From: Longimicrobiales bacterium
GTDB taxonomy: Bacteria; Gemmatimonadota; Gemmatimonadetes; Longimicrobiales; Gaopeijiaceae
NCBI GenBank assembly: GCA_958296005.1
Contig: CATQHQ010000001.1
Span: forward strand, 884,134 to 948,133
Direction: 5' to 3'
Length of the DNA: 64,000 nt
The notes under the pieces were generated by a model, which did not search any database, was not told the origin of the DNA, and saw nothing but the letters and a program-made list of their open reading frames with translations. Shown here piece after piece: positions 51,089 through 58,133 of the stretch. Within the stretch, counting starts at the first letter, position 1. Each line of letters opens with the position of its first letter. The position numbers were made by a program, and so were the translations under genes.

Positions 51089-53307
51089 GGCCCCAGCCGC
51101 ACTCGCTGGCCGGTCCCCAGGCTTCGGATCGCGCCGAAGCACACGAGGTGGGCCGCGACGATCTCCTCCCAGGGGATCGGCCAAGCGCTCCCGTGCCGGC
51201 ATGCGTCCAAGAAGGCGCGCAGCTCCCCGTCGAACCCCTTGTCCTGCTTGCTCCGCAGACCCCGGCCTCCACCGAAGAAGGTCGTGGAGCGGAAGTCGTC
51301 CAGGACCGCGCTCCGGCCGCCCGCGAAGACCTCGCAGCGCTCCTTCCTCATCTCTCGATGACCGCCGGCGAGGTACTGGATCGCAGCCAGCGAGCCGTCG
51401 GCGTACTCGACGGTGATCGCCACCGAGTCGGGCGACGCGGACCCGGGTCGATCCTCGGAAAGGGCGGCGGCCGTCACCGCTACGGGGTTTGTGCCTGTCA
51501 GCGCACCGCAGAAGTCCACGAAGTGGCACCCTTCCCCAACGAGGCGGCCGCCTCCCACGACCGGATCGTGCACCCAGTGGTCGGGTGGGACCGCACCGGC
51601 GTTGATCCTGTAGCTGACGGCGAGCGGCGTCCGGCGTTCGGCGAACCCGGCTCGCAGCGCCTGGGCTTGAGGCGAGAAGCGGCGGTTGAACCCGACCATC
51701 AGGCATGGCCGGTGACCAGCGGCCCGGGCGTCCTCCAACGCCGACGCGACCTCTTCCACTTCCGCCTCTCGAATGCACAGAGGCTTCTCCACGAAGACGT
51801 GCTTGCCGGCCCGCAACGCCGCCGCCGCCAGCGAGGCGTGGCTGTCGTGACGTGTAGCGACGAACACCGCGTGGGTCTCGGGGTCGTCCAGGACGGCGCG
51901 CGGGTCCGTGGCAGCCACCGCGAACCCGAACCGCTCTCCTGCTTGGCGGGCGCTCCGCCCGGTAGCGGTGCACACGCCGGTCAGGGTCACGTCGCTCATC
52001 CGGGAGAGCCGGGGAAGCAGCACGCTGCGAGCGAAGCTGCCGGCCCCGATGAAGCCGATGCCGATCCGGCTTGTTGCCGTGGCCGGCGATCTCGGAGCCC
52101 TCGAGGCCTGGCCTGTTCGCCGGTCGGCTTCTTGTCCGGAGAGGCGTACCGAAGCCGCGACATCGGCGTCCTTCCGGTACTCGAGGAGGATGCCCAGGGG
52201 CCCAAGGTCCGATGCGTCGGGACGGTCGGCGCCGGACTCGCCCAACAGCGCGTACCCCTCCAGCGCGTTCTCAAAGGGGAGCGTGTGGGTGACCAGCGCT
52301 CCCGGAGTCGCCTTCCCCTGCTGCACCAAGTACAGGAAGCTCTCCAAGTTGCGTTGCTCGGTGAAGCGAACGTAGGGGAACGGATAGTCGGTGCCGCCCT
52401 CCTCGTAGCTGGGGTCGTAGCGCCCGGGGCCGTACGACATCGAGAGGCGCAGCTCCAACTCCTTCTTGTAGAAGGCGTCGCGGGGGACGTTCAGCCCCAC
52501 GGCCCCGACGGCCACCACCCGCCCTTTCCGGCGCGACACGTCGGCGGCGGTCTCGATGGGGCCGTTCTCGGAGGTCGCTGCGGCAATGATCACGGCGTCG
52601 GCGCCGCGTCGGCCGGTGAAGGCTCTGCAGGCTTCGGCCACGTCGGTCGTTGCCACGGCGTCGGCGCCCAGCTTCTCGGCGAGGCGAACTCGGGCCTCCT
52701 TTGGATCGGCGCCGAGCACCGCGCAGCCGTTGGCCTTGAGTATCTGGACGGTGAGCAGCCCCAGCAGGCCTAGGCCAACGACCACGATCCGCTCCCCCAG
52801 CAGCGGGTTGGCCTGGCGGACGCCTTGGAGGGCGATCGCTCCCAGGGTCGTGAACGCGGCGTCGGCGTAGGAGACGTCATCCGGGACGCGGACGCACAGG
52901 TTGCGCGGGACGAAGTTGAATTCGGCGTGGCTAGAGTAGCCTCCACCGGCTGTCGCCACCCTGTCGCCGGGCCTCAGGCCGCCCGCGTCGATACCGGCCT
53001 CGACCACTTCGCCGGCTGCGGAATACCCCAGGGCGATCGGTTCGTCCAGCTTGGCGAAGACCTTCTCGACAGTCGGCTTGATCCCTTCCGAACGAGCCTT
53101 CGCGATCGTTTGCTGGACCAAGTCCGGCCGCGCCCTTGCCTTGGACAGCAGGTTCTTGTTGGCCAGTTCCGTCAGCATCCGCTCGGTACCGGCCGAGATC
53201 AGGCTGTAGCGGTTCCGGACCAGAACGCCGCCAGGAGCGCATCTCGGCACCGGGACGTCGGCCAGCCAAGTCTTGCCGGTGCGGTAGGACTGGAGAAGTT
53301 GCTTCAC
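51085..53307 (-). CDS. Two-domain dehydrogenase: MDR alcohol dehydrogenase-like plus Gfo/Idh/MocA oxidoreductase
   Basis: The start is the GTG at 53307 (VKQLLQSYRTGK, 740 aa); the longer ORF would run into the tRNA-Ser gene and is rejected. Residues about 1-370 are a medium-chain dehydrogenase (GYSAAGEVVEAG, GDRVATAGGGYSSHAEF, GLGLLGLLTVQILKANG). Residues about 390-740 are a Gfo/Idh/MocA domain (IGFIGAGSFARSVLLPRL, FVEKPLCIREAEVEEV, MVGFNRRFSPQAQALR). This fusion occurs in surface-polysaccharide loci with bacterial epimerases. It lies 43 nt downstream of the last tRNA of the array and may share its transcript. Confidence 0.92.
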   Translation of the reverse strand: MKQLLQSYRTGKTWLADVPVPRCAPGGVLVRNRYSLISAGTERMLTELANKNLLSKARARPDLVQQTIAKARSEGIKPTVEKVFAKLDEPIALGYSAAGEVVEAGIDAGGLRPGDRVATAGGGYSSHAEFNFVPRNLCVRVPDDVSYADAAFTTLGAIALQGVRQANPLLGERIVVVGLGLLGLLTVQILKANGCAVLGADPKEARVRLAEKLGADAVATTDVAEACRAFTGRRGADAVIIAAATSENGPIETAADVSRRKGRVVAVGAVGLNVPRDAFYKKELELRLSMSYGPGRYDPSYEEGGTDYPFPYVRFTEQRNLESFLYLVQQGKATPGALVTHTLPFENALEGYALLGESGADRPDASDLGPLGILLEYRKDADVAASVRLSGQEADRRTGQASRAPRSPATATSRIGIGFIGAGSFARSVLLPRLSRMSDVTLTGVCTATGRSARQAGERFGFAVAATDPRAVLDDPETHAVFVATRHDSHASLAAAALRAGKHVFVEKPLCIREAEVEEVASALEDARAAGHRPCLMVGFNRRFSPQAQALRAGFAERRTPLAVSYRINAGAVPPDHWVHDPVVGGGRLVGEGCHFVDFCGALTGTNPVAVTAAALSEDRPGSASPDSVAITVEYADGSLAAIQYLAGGHREMRKERCEVFAGGRSAVLDDFRSTTFFGGGRGLRSKQDKGFDGELRAFLDACRHGSAWPIPWEEIVAAHLVCFGAIRSLGTGQRVRLGP

Positions 53308-53350
53308 GGGGCTTGGGCCGTTCCGCGACAGGGCGGAGGACAGAGTTGAA

Positions 53351-53434
53351 CGGAGGCGGAGGGACTCGAACCCCCAAGTGCTTGCGCACGCCGCATTTCG
53401 AGTGCGGTGCCTTACCAATTAGGGCTACGCCTCC
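53351..53434 (-). tRNA. tRNA-Ser (CGA)
   Basis: An 84-nt gene with acceptor GGAGGCG/CGCCTCC, discriminator G, a long class II variable arm and anticodon loop CTCGAAA. CCA is not encoded. It is the last tRNA of the array. Confidence 0.95.
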
Positions 53435-53454
53435 CAAAGCGTCGTGGAGCAAAA

Positions 53455-53528
53455 TCGGGGCGCCCGGATTCGAACCGGGGACCTCTGCGACCCGAACGCA
53501 GCGCTCTACCGGACTGAGCCACGCCCCG
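53455..53528 (-). tRNA. tRNA-Pro (CGG)
   Basis: A 74-nt gene with acceptor CGGGGCG, anticodon loop TTCGGGT and discriminator A. CCA is not encoded. Confidence 0.95.
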
Positions 53529-53558
53529 ATGAAGTTGATCTGACTAGAACCGCGCTCA

Positions 53559-53674
53559 CGGACGGGGTGGGATGGGTCGGCTTTGCCGGCCGTCTCCGGG
53601 GTTCGGTCCTGGTGGCCCGACCCCCTTCGGCTCGAAAGATCGAATCCCACTCCCCCCGTTTCGCTGGCGCTCAA
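53559..53674 (-). repeat. 116-nt cassette A, downstream of tRNA-Ser(GGA), ending in a copy of its 3' end
   Basis: The first 15 nt (plus strand CGGACGGGGTGGGAT) are identical to the end of the adjacent tRNA gene at 53675. Inside is a near-inverted copy (AATCCCACTCCCCCCG), so the unit can fold into a long imperfect stem. Its core is about 89% identical to cassette B by eye. See the finding on these cassettes. Confidence 0.8.
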
Positions 53675-53759
53675 CGGACGGGGTGGGATTCGAACCCACG
53701 CGGGCAAGATGCCCACACGATTTCCAGTCGTGCGCCTTAAGCCACTCGGCCACCCGTCC
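53675..53759 (-). tRNA. tRNA-Ser (GGA)
   Basis: An 85-nt class II tRNA with acceptor GGACGGG, anticodon loop CTGGAAA and discriminator G. Cassette A directly follows its 3' end. Confidence 0.95.
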
Positions 53760-53775
53760 TTGTTCTCGGCTTCAG

Positions 53776-53891
53776 CGGAGGGAGTGGGATGGGCCGGCGT
53801 TGCCGACCGTCTTCGGGGGTCGGTCCTGGCGGCCCGACTCCCTTCGGCTCGAAAGATCGAATCCCCCTCCCGCCACTTCGCTTCGCGTCAG
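53776..53891 (-). repeat. 116-nt cassette B, downstream of tRNA-Ser(GCT), ending in a copy of its 3' end
   Basis: This is the same length and layout as cassette A. Its first 15 nt (CGGAGGGAGTGGGAT) match the adjacent tRNA-Ser(GCT) rather than the tRNA beside cassette A. The inner 26 nt CCCTTCGGCTCGAAAGATCG... are identical in both cassettes. Confidence 0.8.
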
Positions 53892-53976
53892 CGGAGGGAG
53901 TGGGATTCGAACCCACGTGGCCCAATGGACCAACGCCTTAGCAGGGCGCCGCTTTTAGCCGCTCAGCCATCCCTCC
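53892..53976 (-). tRNA. tRNA-Ser (GCT)
   Basis: An 85-nt class II tRNA with acceptor GGAGGGA, anticodon loop CTGCTAA and discriminator G. Cassette B directly follows its 3' end. Confidence 0.95.
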
Positions 53977-53979
53977 AAG

Positions 53980-54052
53980 TAGCCCCGCCTGGGCTCGAAC
54001 CAGGACTCTTCTGATCCAGAGTCAGACGTGTTGCCAGTTACACCACGGGGCT
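53980..54052 (-). tRNA. tRNA-Gln (CTG)
   Basis: A 73-nt gene with acceptor AGCCCCG, anticodon loop CTCTGGA and discriminator A. Only 3 nt separate it from tRNA-Ser(GCT). Confidence 0.93.
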
Positions 54053-54067
54053 ATCAAGCTGCTTCAG

Positions 54068-54140
54068 AGCCACCGGTCGGACTCGAACCGACGACCCCGT
54101 CATTACGAGTGACGTGCTCTACCAGCTGAGCTACGGTGGC
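54068..54140 (-). tRNA. tRNA-Thr (CGT)
   Basis: A 73-nt gene with acceptor GCCACCG, anticodon loop CTCGTAA and discriminator T. Confidence 0.95.
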
Positions 54141-54197
54141 GATCTTCTCCTTGGGTTCGCAAGGACCCACTCCGGCCCGACGCGCGGGACTCGAAAG

Positions 54198-54270
54198 TGG
54201 AGCCGAGGGGAGTCGAACCCCTGACCTCAGCGTTGCGAACGCTGCGCTCTCCCAACTGAGCTACGGCCCC
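54198..54270 (-). tRNA. tRNA-Ala (CGC)
   Basis: A 73-nt gene with acceptor GGGGCCG/CGGCTCC, anticodon loop TTCGCAA and discriminator A. Arms other than the anticodon match tRNA-Ala(GGC) at 54697. Confidence 0.95.
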
Positions 54271-54282
54271 GGAAACCAGAAG

Positions 54283-54356
54283 TGGGCGCGACAGGACTCG
54301 AACCTGTGACCTCCACGATGTCAACGTGGCACTCTAACCAACTGAGCTACGCGCCC
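54283..54356 (-). tRNA. tRNA-Val (GAC)
   Basis: A 74-nt gene with acceptor GGGCGCG, anticodon loop TTGACAT and discriminator A. Confidence 0.95.
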
Positions 54357-54401
54357 GGCCAAAACCCAACGCTCCCACTTCCTCCGCCCCCGCATCCCAA
54401 A

Positions 54402-54475
54402 TGCGCCCGGGAGGACTCGAACCCCCAACCCCCTGATCCGTAGTCAGGTACTCTATCCAATTGAGCTACGGGCGC
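54402..54475 (-). tRNA. tRNA-Arg (ACG)
   Basis: A 74-nt gene with acceptor GCGCCCG and anticodon loop CTACGGA. A34 should be converted to inosine by TadA. Confidence 0.95.
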
Positions 54476-54480
54476 TCGGA

Positions 54481-54564
54481 TGCCCACGACAGGACTCGAA
54501 CCTGTACGTCCTTTCGAACACTGGTCCCTCAAACCAGCCTGTCTACCAATTCCAGCACGTGGGC
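54481..54564 (-). tRNA. tRNA-Leu (GAG)
   Basis: An 84-nt class II tRNA with acceptor GCCCACG, anticodon loop TTGAGGG and discriminator A. Confidence 0.95.
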
Positions 54565-54585
54565 AAGCTTCCGTTCCGGCTCAAA

Positions 54586-54670
54586 TGCTCGGGGAGGGAC
54601 TCGAACCCTCACGGGGTTAACCCCCACAGGATCCTGAATCCTGCGCGTCTACCAATTCCGCCACCCGAGC
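54586..54670 (-). tRNA. tRNA-Leu (CAG)
   Basis: An 85-nt class II tRNA with acceptor GCTCGGG, anticodon loop TTCAGGA and discriminator A. Confidence 0.95.
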
Positions 54671-54696
54671 TCGGCCGGTGTACCGGCCCGTCGCAG

Positions 54697-54769
54697 TGGA
54701 GCCGAGGGGAGTCGAACCCCTGACCTCCTGAATGCCATTCAGGCGCTCTCCCAACTGAGCTACGGCCCC
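54697..54769 (-). tRNA. tRNA-Ala (GGC)
   Basis: A 73-nt gene with acceptor GGGGCCG and anticodon loop ATGGCAT. Apart from the anticodon arm it equals tRNA-Ala(CGC), suggesting duplication. Confidence 0.95.
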
Positions 54770-54831
54770 AGCAGTGCGAACGCGAGCCTACAACTGCTCC
54801 ACGACCCTGATTGTCAAAGAAACTCCAGCAG

Positions 54832-54906
54832 CGGGGCTGACGGGACTCGAACCCGCGGCCTCCGGTGTGACAGACCGGCACTCTAACCAAACTGAGCTAC
54901 AGCCCC
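54832..54906 (-). tRNA. tRNA-Asp (GTC)
   Basis: A 75-nt gene with acceptor GGGGCTG, anticodon loop CTGTCAC and discriminator G. Confidence 0.95.
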
Positions 54907-54934
54907 AACTAGCGGGGTCCGTCCGGCGACCCCA

Positions 54935-55006
54935 TACCCTCACGGGGAATCGAACCCCGATCTCCACCTTGAAAGAGTGGTGTCCTGACCGTTAGACGAT
55001 GAGGGC
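54935..55006 (-). tRNA. tRNA-Glu (TTC)
   Basis: A 72-nt gene with acceptor GCCCTCA paired to TGAGGGT (G-U at the first pair), anticodon loop CTTTCAA and discriminator A. Confidence 0.93.
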
Positions 55007-55043
55007 GCACCGTTGTTTCCCGGCAACCGCCTCCCGGCGACAG

Positions 55044-55117
55044 CAGGCCCGGAGGGACTCGAACCCCCAACCGCCGGTTTTGGAGACCGGTGCTCTACCA
55101 AATTGAGCTACGGACCT
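55044..55117 (-). tRNA. tRNA-Trp (CCA)
   Basis: A 74-nt gene with acceptor AGGTCCG, anticodon loop CTCCAAA and discriminator G. Confidence 0.95.
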
Positions 55118-55128
55118 TTGGCTCTGAA

Positions 55129-55201
55129 TGGCCAGGGACGGAATTGAACCGCCGACACCGCGATTTTCAGTCGCGTGCTCTACCAACTGAGCTACCTGGC
55201 C
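55129..55201 (-). tRNA. tRNA-Phe (GAA)
   Basis: A 73-nt gene with acceptor GGCCAGG, anticodon loop CTGAAAA and discriminator A. It heads the part of the array downstream of the terminator. Confidence 0.95.
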
Positions 55202-55225
55202 CTGGACTCCTAGGGACCCGCCGAC

Positions 55226-55250
55226 AAAAAACCGACCGAGTCCGGTCCGG
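55226..55250 (-). terminator. Rho-independent terminator after tRNA-fMet
   Basis: On the minus strand CCGGACC, a six-base loop and GGTCGG (one bulged G) are followed directly by TTTTTT. It lies between tRNA-fMet and tRNA-Phe. It would end the fMet transcript, so the other 16 tRNAs need their own promoter. Confidence 0.7.
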
Positions 55251-55254
55251 CGAC

Positions 55255-55270
55255 GGAACCCGAAGGTTCC
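55255..55270 (-). other. Perfect UUCG-tetraloop hairpin
   Basis: The minus-strand RNA reads GGAACC UUCG GGUUCC, a perfect 6-bp stem closed by a very stable UUCG loop, 5 nt upstream of the terminator stem. It could guide 3' processing of the fMet transcript. Confidence 0.6.
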
Positions 55271-55359
55271 CCGCCAGCGGCTTGGCCGGCTTACGCCGAA
55301 ACCGCCGCCCGAAGGCGACGCTCCCGGAGCGCCTTTGGGATATGTGTCCGTTGGAGTCA

Positions 55360-55433
<74 letters not shown>

Positions 55434-55591
55434 ATAGGACGGTAATGATAGGAAGACTGCCACCGGGCGTCAACGGGCGGAACCGCGCCTGCCAACCCCT
55501 CGCCTCCCACCGTTCCTTGCGCGGCGGGTTACCTTGAGAAGAAAGGGTCAGGGGCGCATCCCCAAGCCAACCGAACGGGAGCACGGTAACG

Positions 55592-55882
55592 ATGGCCAGC
55601 AGACTTTCGCCGGATGAGGTCGCGGGCTGGGCAGACGCCCGCCGAGGATGGAAGGTTCGAGAGAACGCCATACGGAAGCGCTTCGCATTCGCTTCGTTTC
55701 GCGCCTCCATCGTCTTCGTCAACCGGGTCGCGACGCTGGCCGACGAGCATGACCACCACCCCGACATCGACGTGCGATACGACAAGGTGTACGTCACCCT
55801 CTCGACCCACGACTCGGGCGGCGTCACCCAGAAGGACTTGAACTTGGCGGAACGGATCGACTTCTCCACCTCGGCCCGCTGA
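55592..55882 (+). CDS. phhB: Pterin-4a-carbinolamine dehydratase
   Basis: This 96-aa enzyme dehydrates 4a-hydroxytetrahydrobiopterin, recycling the cofactor of phenylalanine hydroxylase. WKVRENAIRKRFAFASFRAS and the active-site block ATLADEHDHHPDIDVRYDKV are diagnostic; the two consecutive His and the Asp are in place. The C-terminal ...DLNLAERID matches the family. GGGAG lies before the ATG. No phenylalanine hydroxylase is adjacent, and it may serve another pterin. It is convergent with the class III aminotransferase gene. Confidence 0.95.
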   Translation: MASRLSPDEVAGWADARRGWKVRENAIRKRFAFASFRASIVFVNRVATLADEHDHHPDIDVRYDKVYVTLSTHDSGGVTQKDLNLAERIDFSTSAR

Positions 55883-55927
55883 CCTCGCGCTGACGGCGCG
55901 CACGGTGCGCCGCCGCGCCGCGCCAAC

Positions 55928-57178
55928 TCACTCGACCGAACGCACCGCGCCCGCGAGAGCCTCCACCCCTTCTTCCAACTCCTCCGTCGCGATCGTGGCC
56001 GGTGGCGTCAGCTCCACGACGCGGCCGTCCTCCCCTGCCGGAAGCACGATCAGCCCCCGCTCCAGCGCTCGCTCCGCAACCAGTGCGGCGACCCCGGCGG
56101 GGCCGTGCAGCTCCACGCCCAGCATCAGCCCTCGGCCGCGAACCTCCCTTACCGCGCCGCATCCGGCCAGCGCCTCCTTCAGGCAGCCGGCGGCCGTCCT
56201 CCCCAGGCGGGCGGCTCGCGTCGCCAGGCCTTCGTCCTCCAGGACCTCCAGGAAGCCGATCCCGGCGGCGCACGCCAGAGGATGACCCAGGAACGTACTG
56301 GTGTGGATCGCCTCGCCGGACGAGGGCGGCCAGGCGTCCATCACCTCCGCCGGACCGCAGCACGCCGAGAGCGGGAGACCACCGCCGAGCGCCTTCCCTA
56401 GGCACACCAGGTCCGGCACCGTCTCGCGGCTGGACGCCAGCAGGTCCCCAGTCCGCCCCATTCCGGTGAAGACCTCGTCGGCGATCAGCAGGGCGCCCGC
56501 CGCTCGGGTCCGCTCGGCCACGCTCCGCAGGAACCCGGGCGGAGGTGCCCGTACCCCCGCACGGCCCTGAACCGGCTCCACGATCACGGCACCGACGGGA
56601 TGAACTCCCGCGAGCGCGACGGCCAAGCGCTCAAGGGCTCGCTCGGCCTCGTCGGCCGTGCTGGGGAAGGGCAGGAACCGCACGTGATCCGCCAGCCGGT
56701 CCACGAAGGGACGCCGAAAGTGCTCCCGATGCGTGGTCGCGAGGGCGCCGAGCGCCAAGCCGTGGTAGCTCCCTTCGAAGGCGACGATGCCGATGCGCCC
56801 CGTGGCGAGCTGAGCCGTCTTGAGGGCGGCCTCCACGGCGTCGGAGCCGGTCAGCCCCAGGACGATCCGGGTTGCGGACCACGGCATCCGCTCCGCCAGC
56901 GCCTCCAAGAACGCCACCTTTACCGCCGGAGGGTGCACGTCGCCCATCCCGTGGACCAGCCGTCCCGCCTGCTTCGCGATCCGGTTCATGATGCGGGGGT
57001 GGCGGTGCCCCGCGAACGCCACTCCGAACGCCCCAGTCAGGTCCAGGTAGCGGTTGCCGGCGTCGTCCCGCACCCGCACGCCCAGCGCGTCGGTCCAGAA
57101 CGGCGTGCGACGGCCGAGAAAGGTGACGTTTCGGGACTCGACTCGCTTCAGGCGAGCGGCGAGGGCGTCACTGCCCAA
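55928..57178 (-). CDS. Class III (aspartate/GABA-type) PLP aminotransferase
   Basis: This 416-aa enzyme follows the class III pattern: YLDLTGAFGVAFAGHRHPRI, GLTGSDAVEAALKTAQ, GSYHGLALGALA, LLIADEVFTGMGRTG with the Asp that holds the PLP nitrogen, and LVCLGKALGGGLPLSA with the Schiff-base Lys. SGEAIHTSTFLGHPLACAAG is also typical. The substrate is not readable; ornithine, GABA or beta-alanine-type amines are possible. The start is a TTG at 57178 inside the antiporter's last codons, with a weak ribosome-binding site, so it may be translated by coupling. Confidence 0.92.
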   Translation of the reverse strand: MGSDALAARLKRVESRNVTFLGRRTPFWTDALGVRVRDDAGNRYLDLTGAFGVAFAGHRHPRIMNRIAKQAGRLVHGMGDVHPPAVKVAFLEALAERMPWSATRIVLGLTGSDAVEAALKTAQLATGRIGIVAFEGSYHGLALGALATTHREHFRRPFVDRLADHVRFLPFPSTADEAERALERLAVALAGVHPVGAVIVEPVQGRAGVRAPPPGFLRSVAERTRAAGALLIADEVFTGMGRTGDLLASSRETVPDLVCLGKALGGGLPLSACCGPAEVMDAWPPSSGEAIHTSTFLGHPLACAAGIGFLEVLEDEGLATRAARLGRTAAGCLKEALAGCGAVREVRGRGLMLGVELHGPAGVAALVAERALERGLIVLPAGEDGRVVELTPPATIATEELEEGVEALAGAVRSVE

Positions 57179-58133
57179 TGCCGAGCCAAGTCACGAAGCT
57201 GATGTAGGCGATCAGCAGGAAGACGCCTTCGCCCCTTCGGACTTCCTTCGCGGTGGTCACGACCGGCCACAAGACGATCGAAATGAGAACCACGGTGGGG
57301 AACTCCAACTCCAAGACCTGTTGCTCGACTGCGAAGCCCCGCGCCATCGCGGCTCCGCCCATCACCGCGGTCAGGTTGAAGATGTTGGACCCGACCACGT
57401 TCCCCACCGCGATGTCCGCTTGCCGCCGAACCGCGGCCACGACCGACGTGATCAGTTCCGGCAGGGAAGTCCCGATGGCGACCACGGTAAAGCCGACCAC
57501 CGACTCGCTGATGCCGAACACCACCGTCAGGTAGTGGGCGCCTTCGACGATCGCCCAGCCGCCGAACCCCAGTCCGGCACCGCCCGCCATGACCAGCCCC
57601 AGGTTGCGAAGCAGGTGGGGGCCTTCCTCCGGCTCGGCGGCCAAGCCCTCCACTTCGTGCAGAATCTCCTCGACCTCTTCTTCGCCGGTTATGAACGTGA
57701 AGGCGACGTACACGACGAGGAGGAGAAGGAGCACCAAGCCCTCGCCCCGGCTCACGTTCCCGTCCCACAGGAGCGGGAAGACGAAGATCGTGATCACGAT
57801 CATGATCGGCACTTCCCGGCTGATGACCCGGTCGGCGACGCGCAACGGGCTGATCAGCGCCGTGGCGCCCAGGATCAGGCCGATGTTGGCCAAGTTGGAG
57901 CCGAGGATGTTCCCTGCCACGAGGCCCCCTTCGCCCCGCAGGCTGGCCATGACGCACACCACCAGCTCGGGCGCCGACGTGCCGAGGGAGACGAGGGTTA
58001 GGCCCACGACGATCGGACTGACCCCATAGTAGGTGGCGATACGGGCTGCGCCGCGAACCAGCCATTCGGCGCCGAAGTAGAGTGCGCCGAACCCTCCGAC
58101 GAGAAGCAGGAGATGGGAGACCAGATCGGTCAT
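57168..58133 (-). CDS. Calcium/sodium antiporter, CaCA family (YrbG-like)
   Basis: This 321-aa inner-membrane protein has about 10 hydrophobic helices. The two inverted alpha repeats are clear: SLGTSAPELVVCVMAS with GNILGSNLANIGLILG, and AIGTSLPELITSVVAA with GNVVGSNIFNLTAVMG. A central acidic loop (GEEEVEEILHEVEGLAAEPE) may sense cations. It exchanges Ca2+ for Na+ or H+. The ATG overlaps the ligA stop (ATGA). Confidence 0.95.
   Translation of the reverse strand: MTDLVSHLLLLVGGFGALYFGAEWLVRGAARIATYYGVSPIVVGLTLVSLGTSAPELVVCVMASLRGEGGLVAGNILGSNLANIGLILGATALISPLRVADRVISREVPIMIVITIFVFPLLWDGNVSRGEGLVLLLLLVVYVAFTFITGEEEVEEILHEVEGLAAEPEEGPHLLRNLGLVMAGGAGLGFGGWAIVEGAHYLTVVFGISESVVGFTVVAIGTSLPELITSVVAAVRRQADIAVGNVVGSNIFNLTAVMGGAAMARGFAVEQQVLELEFPTVVLISIVLWPVVTTAKEVRRGEGVFLLIAYISFVTWLGIGQ

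Noticed and set aside
53136-54014. Several ORFs of 60-145 aa over the tRNA array (e.g. phrases like GGIRTHAG, WDSNPRG)
   Set aside because: These are the familiar false translations of tRNA T-arms; the tRNA genes explain them.
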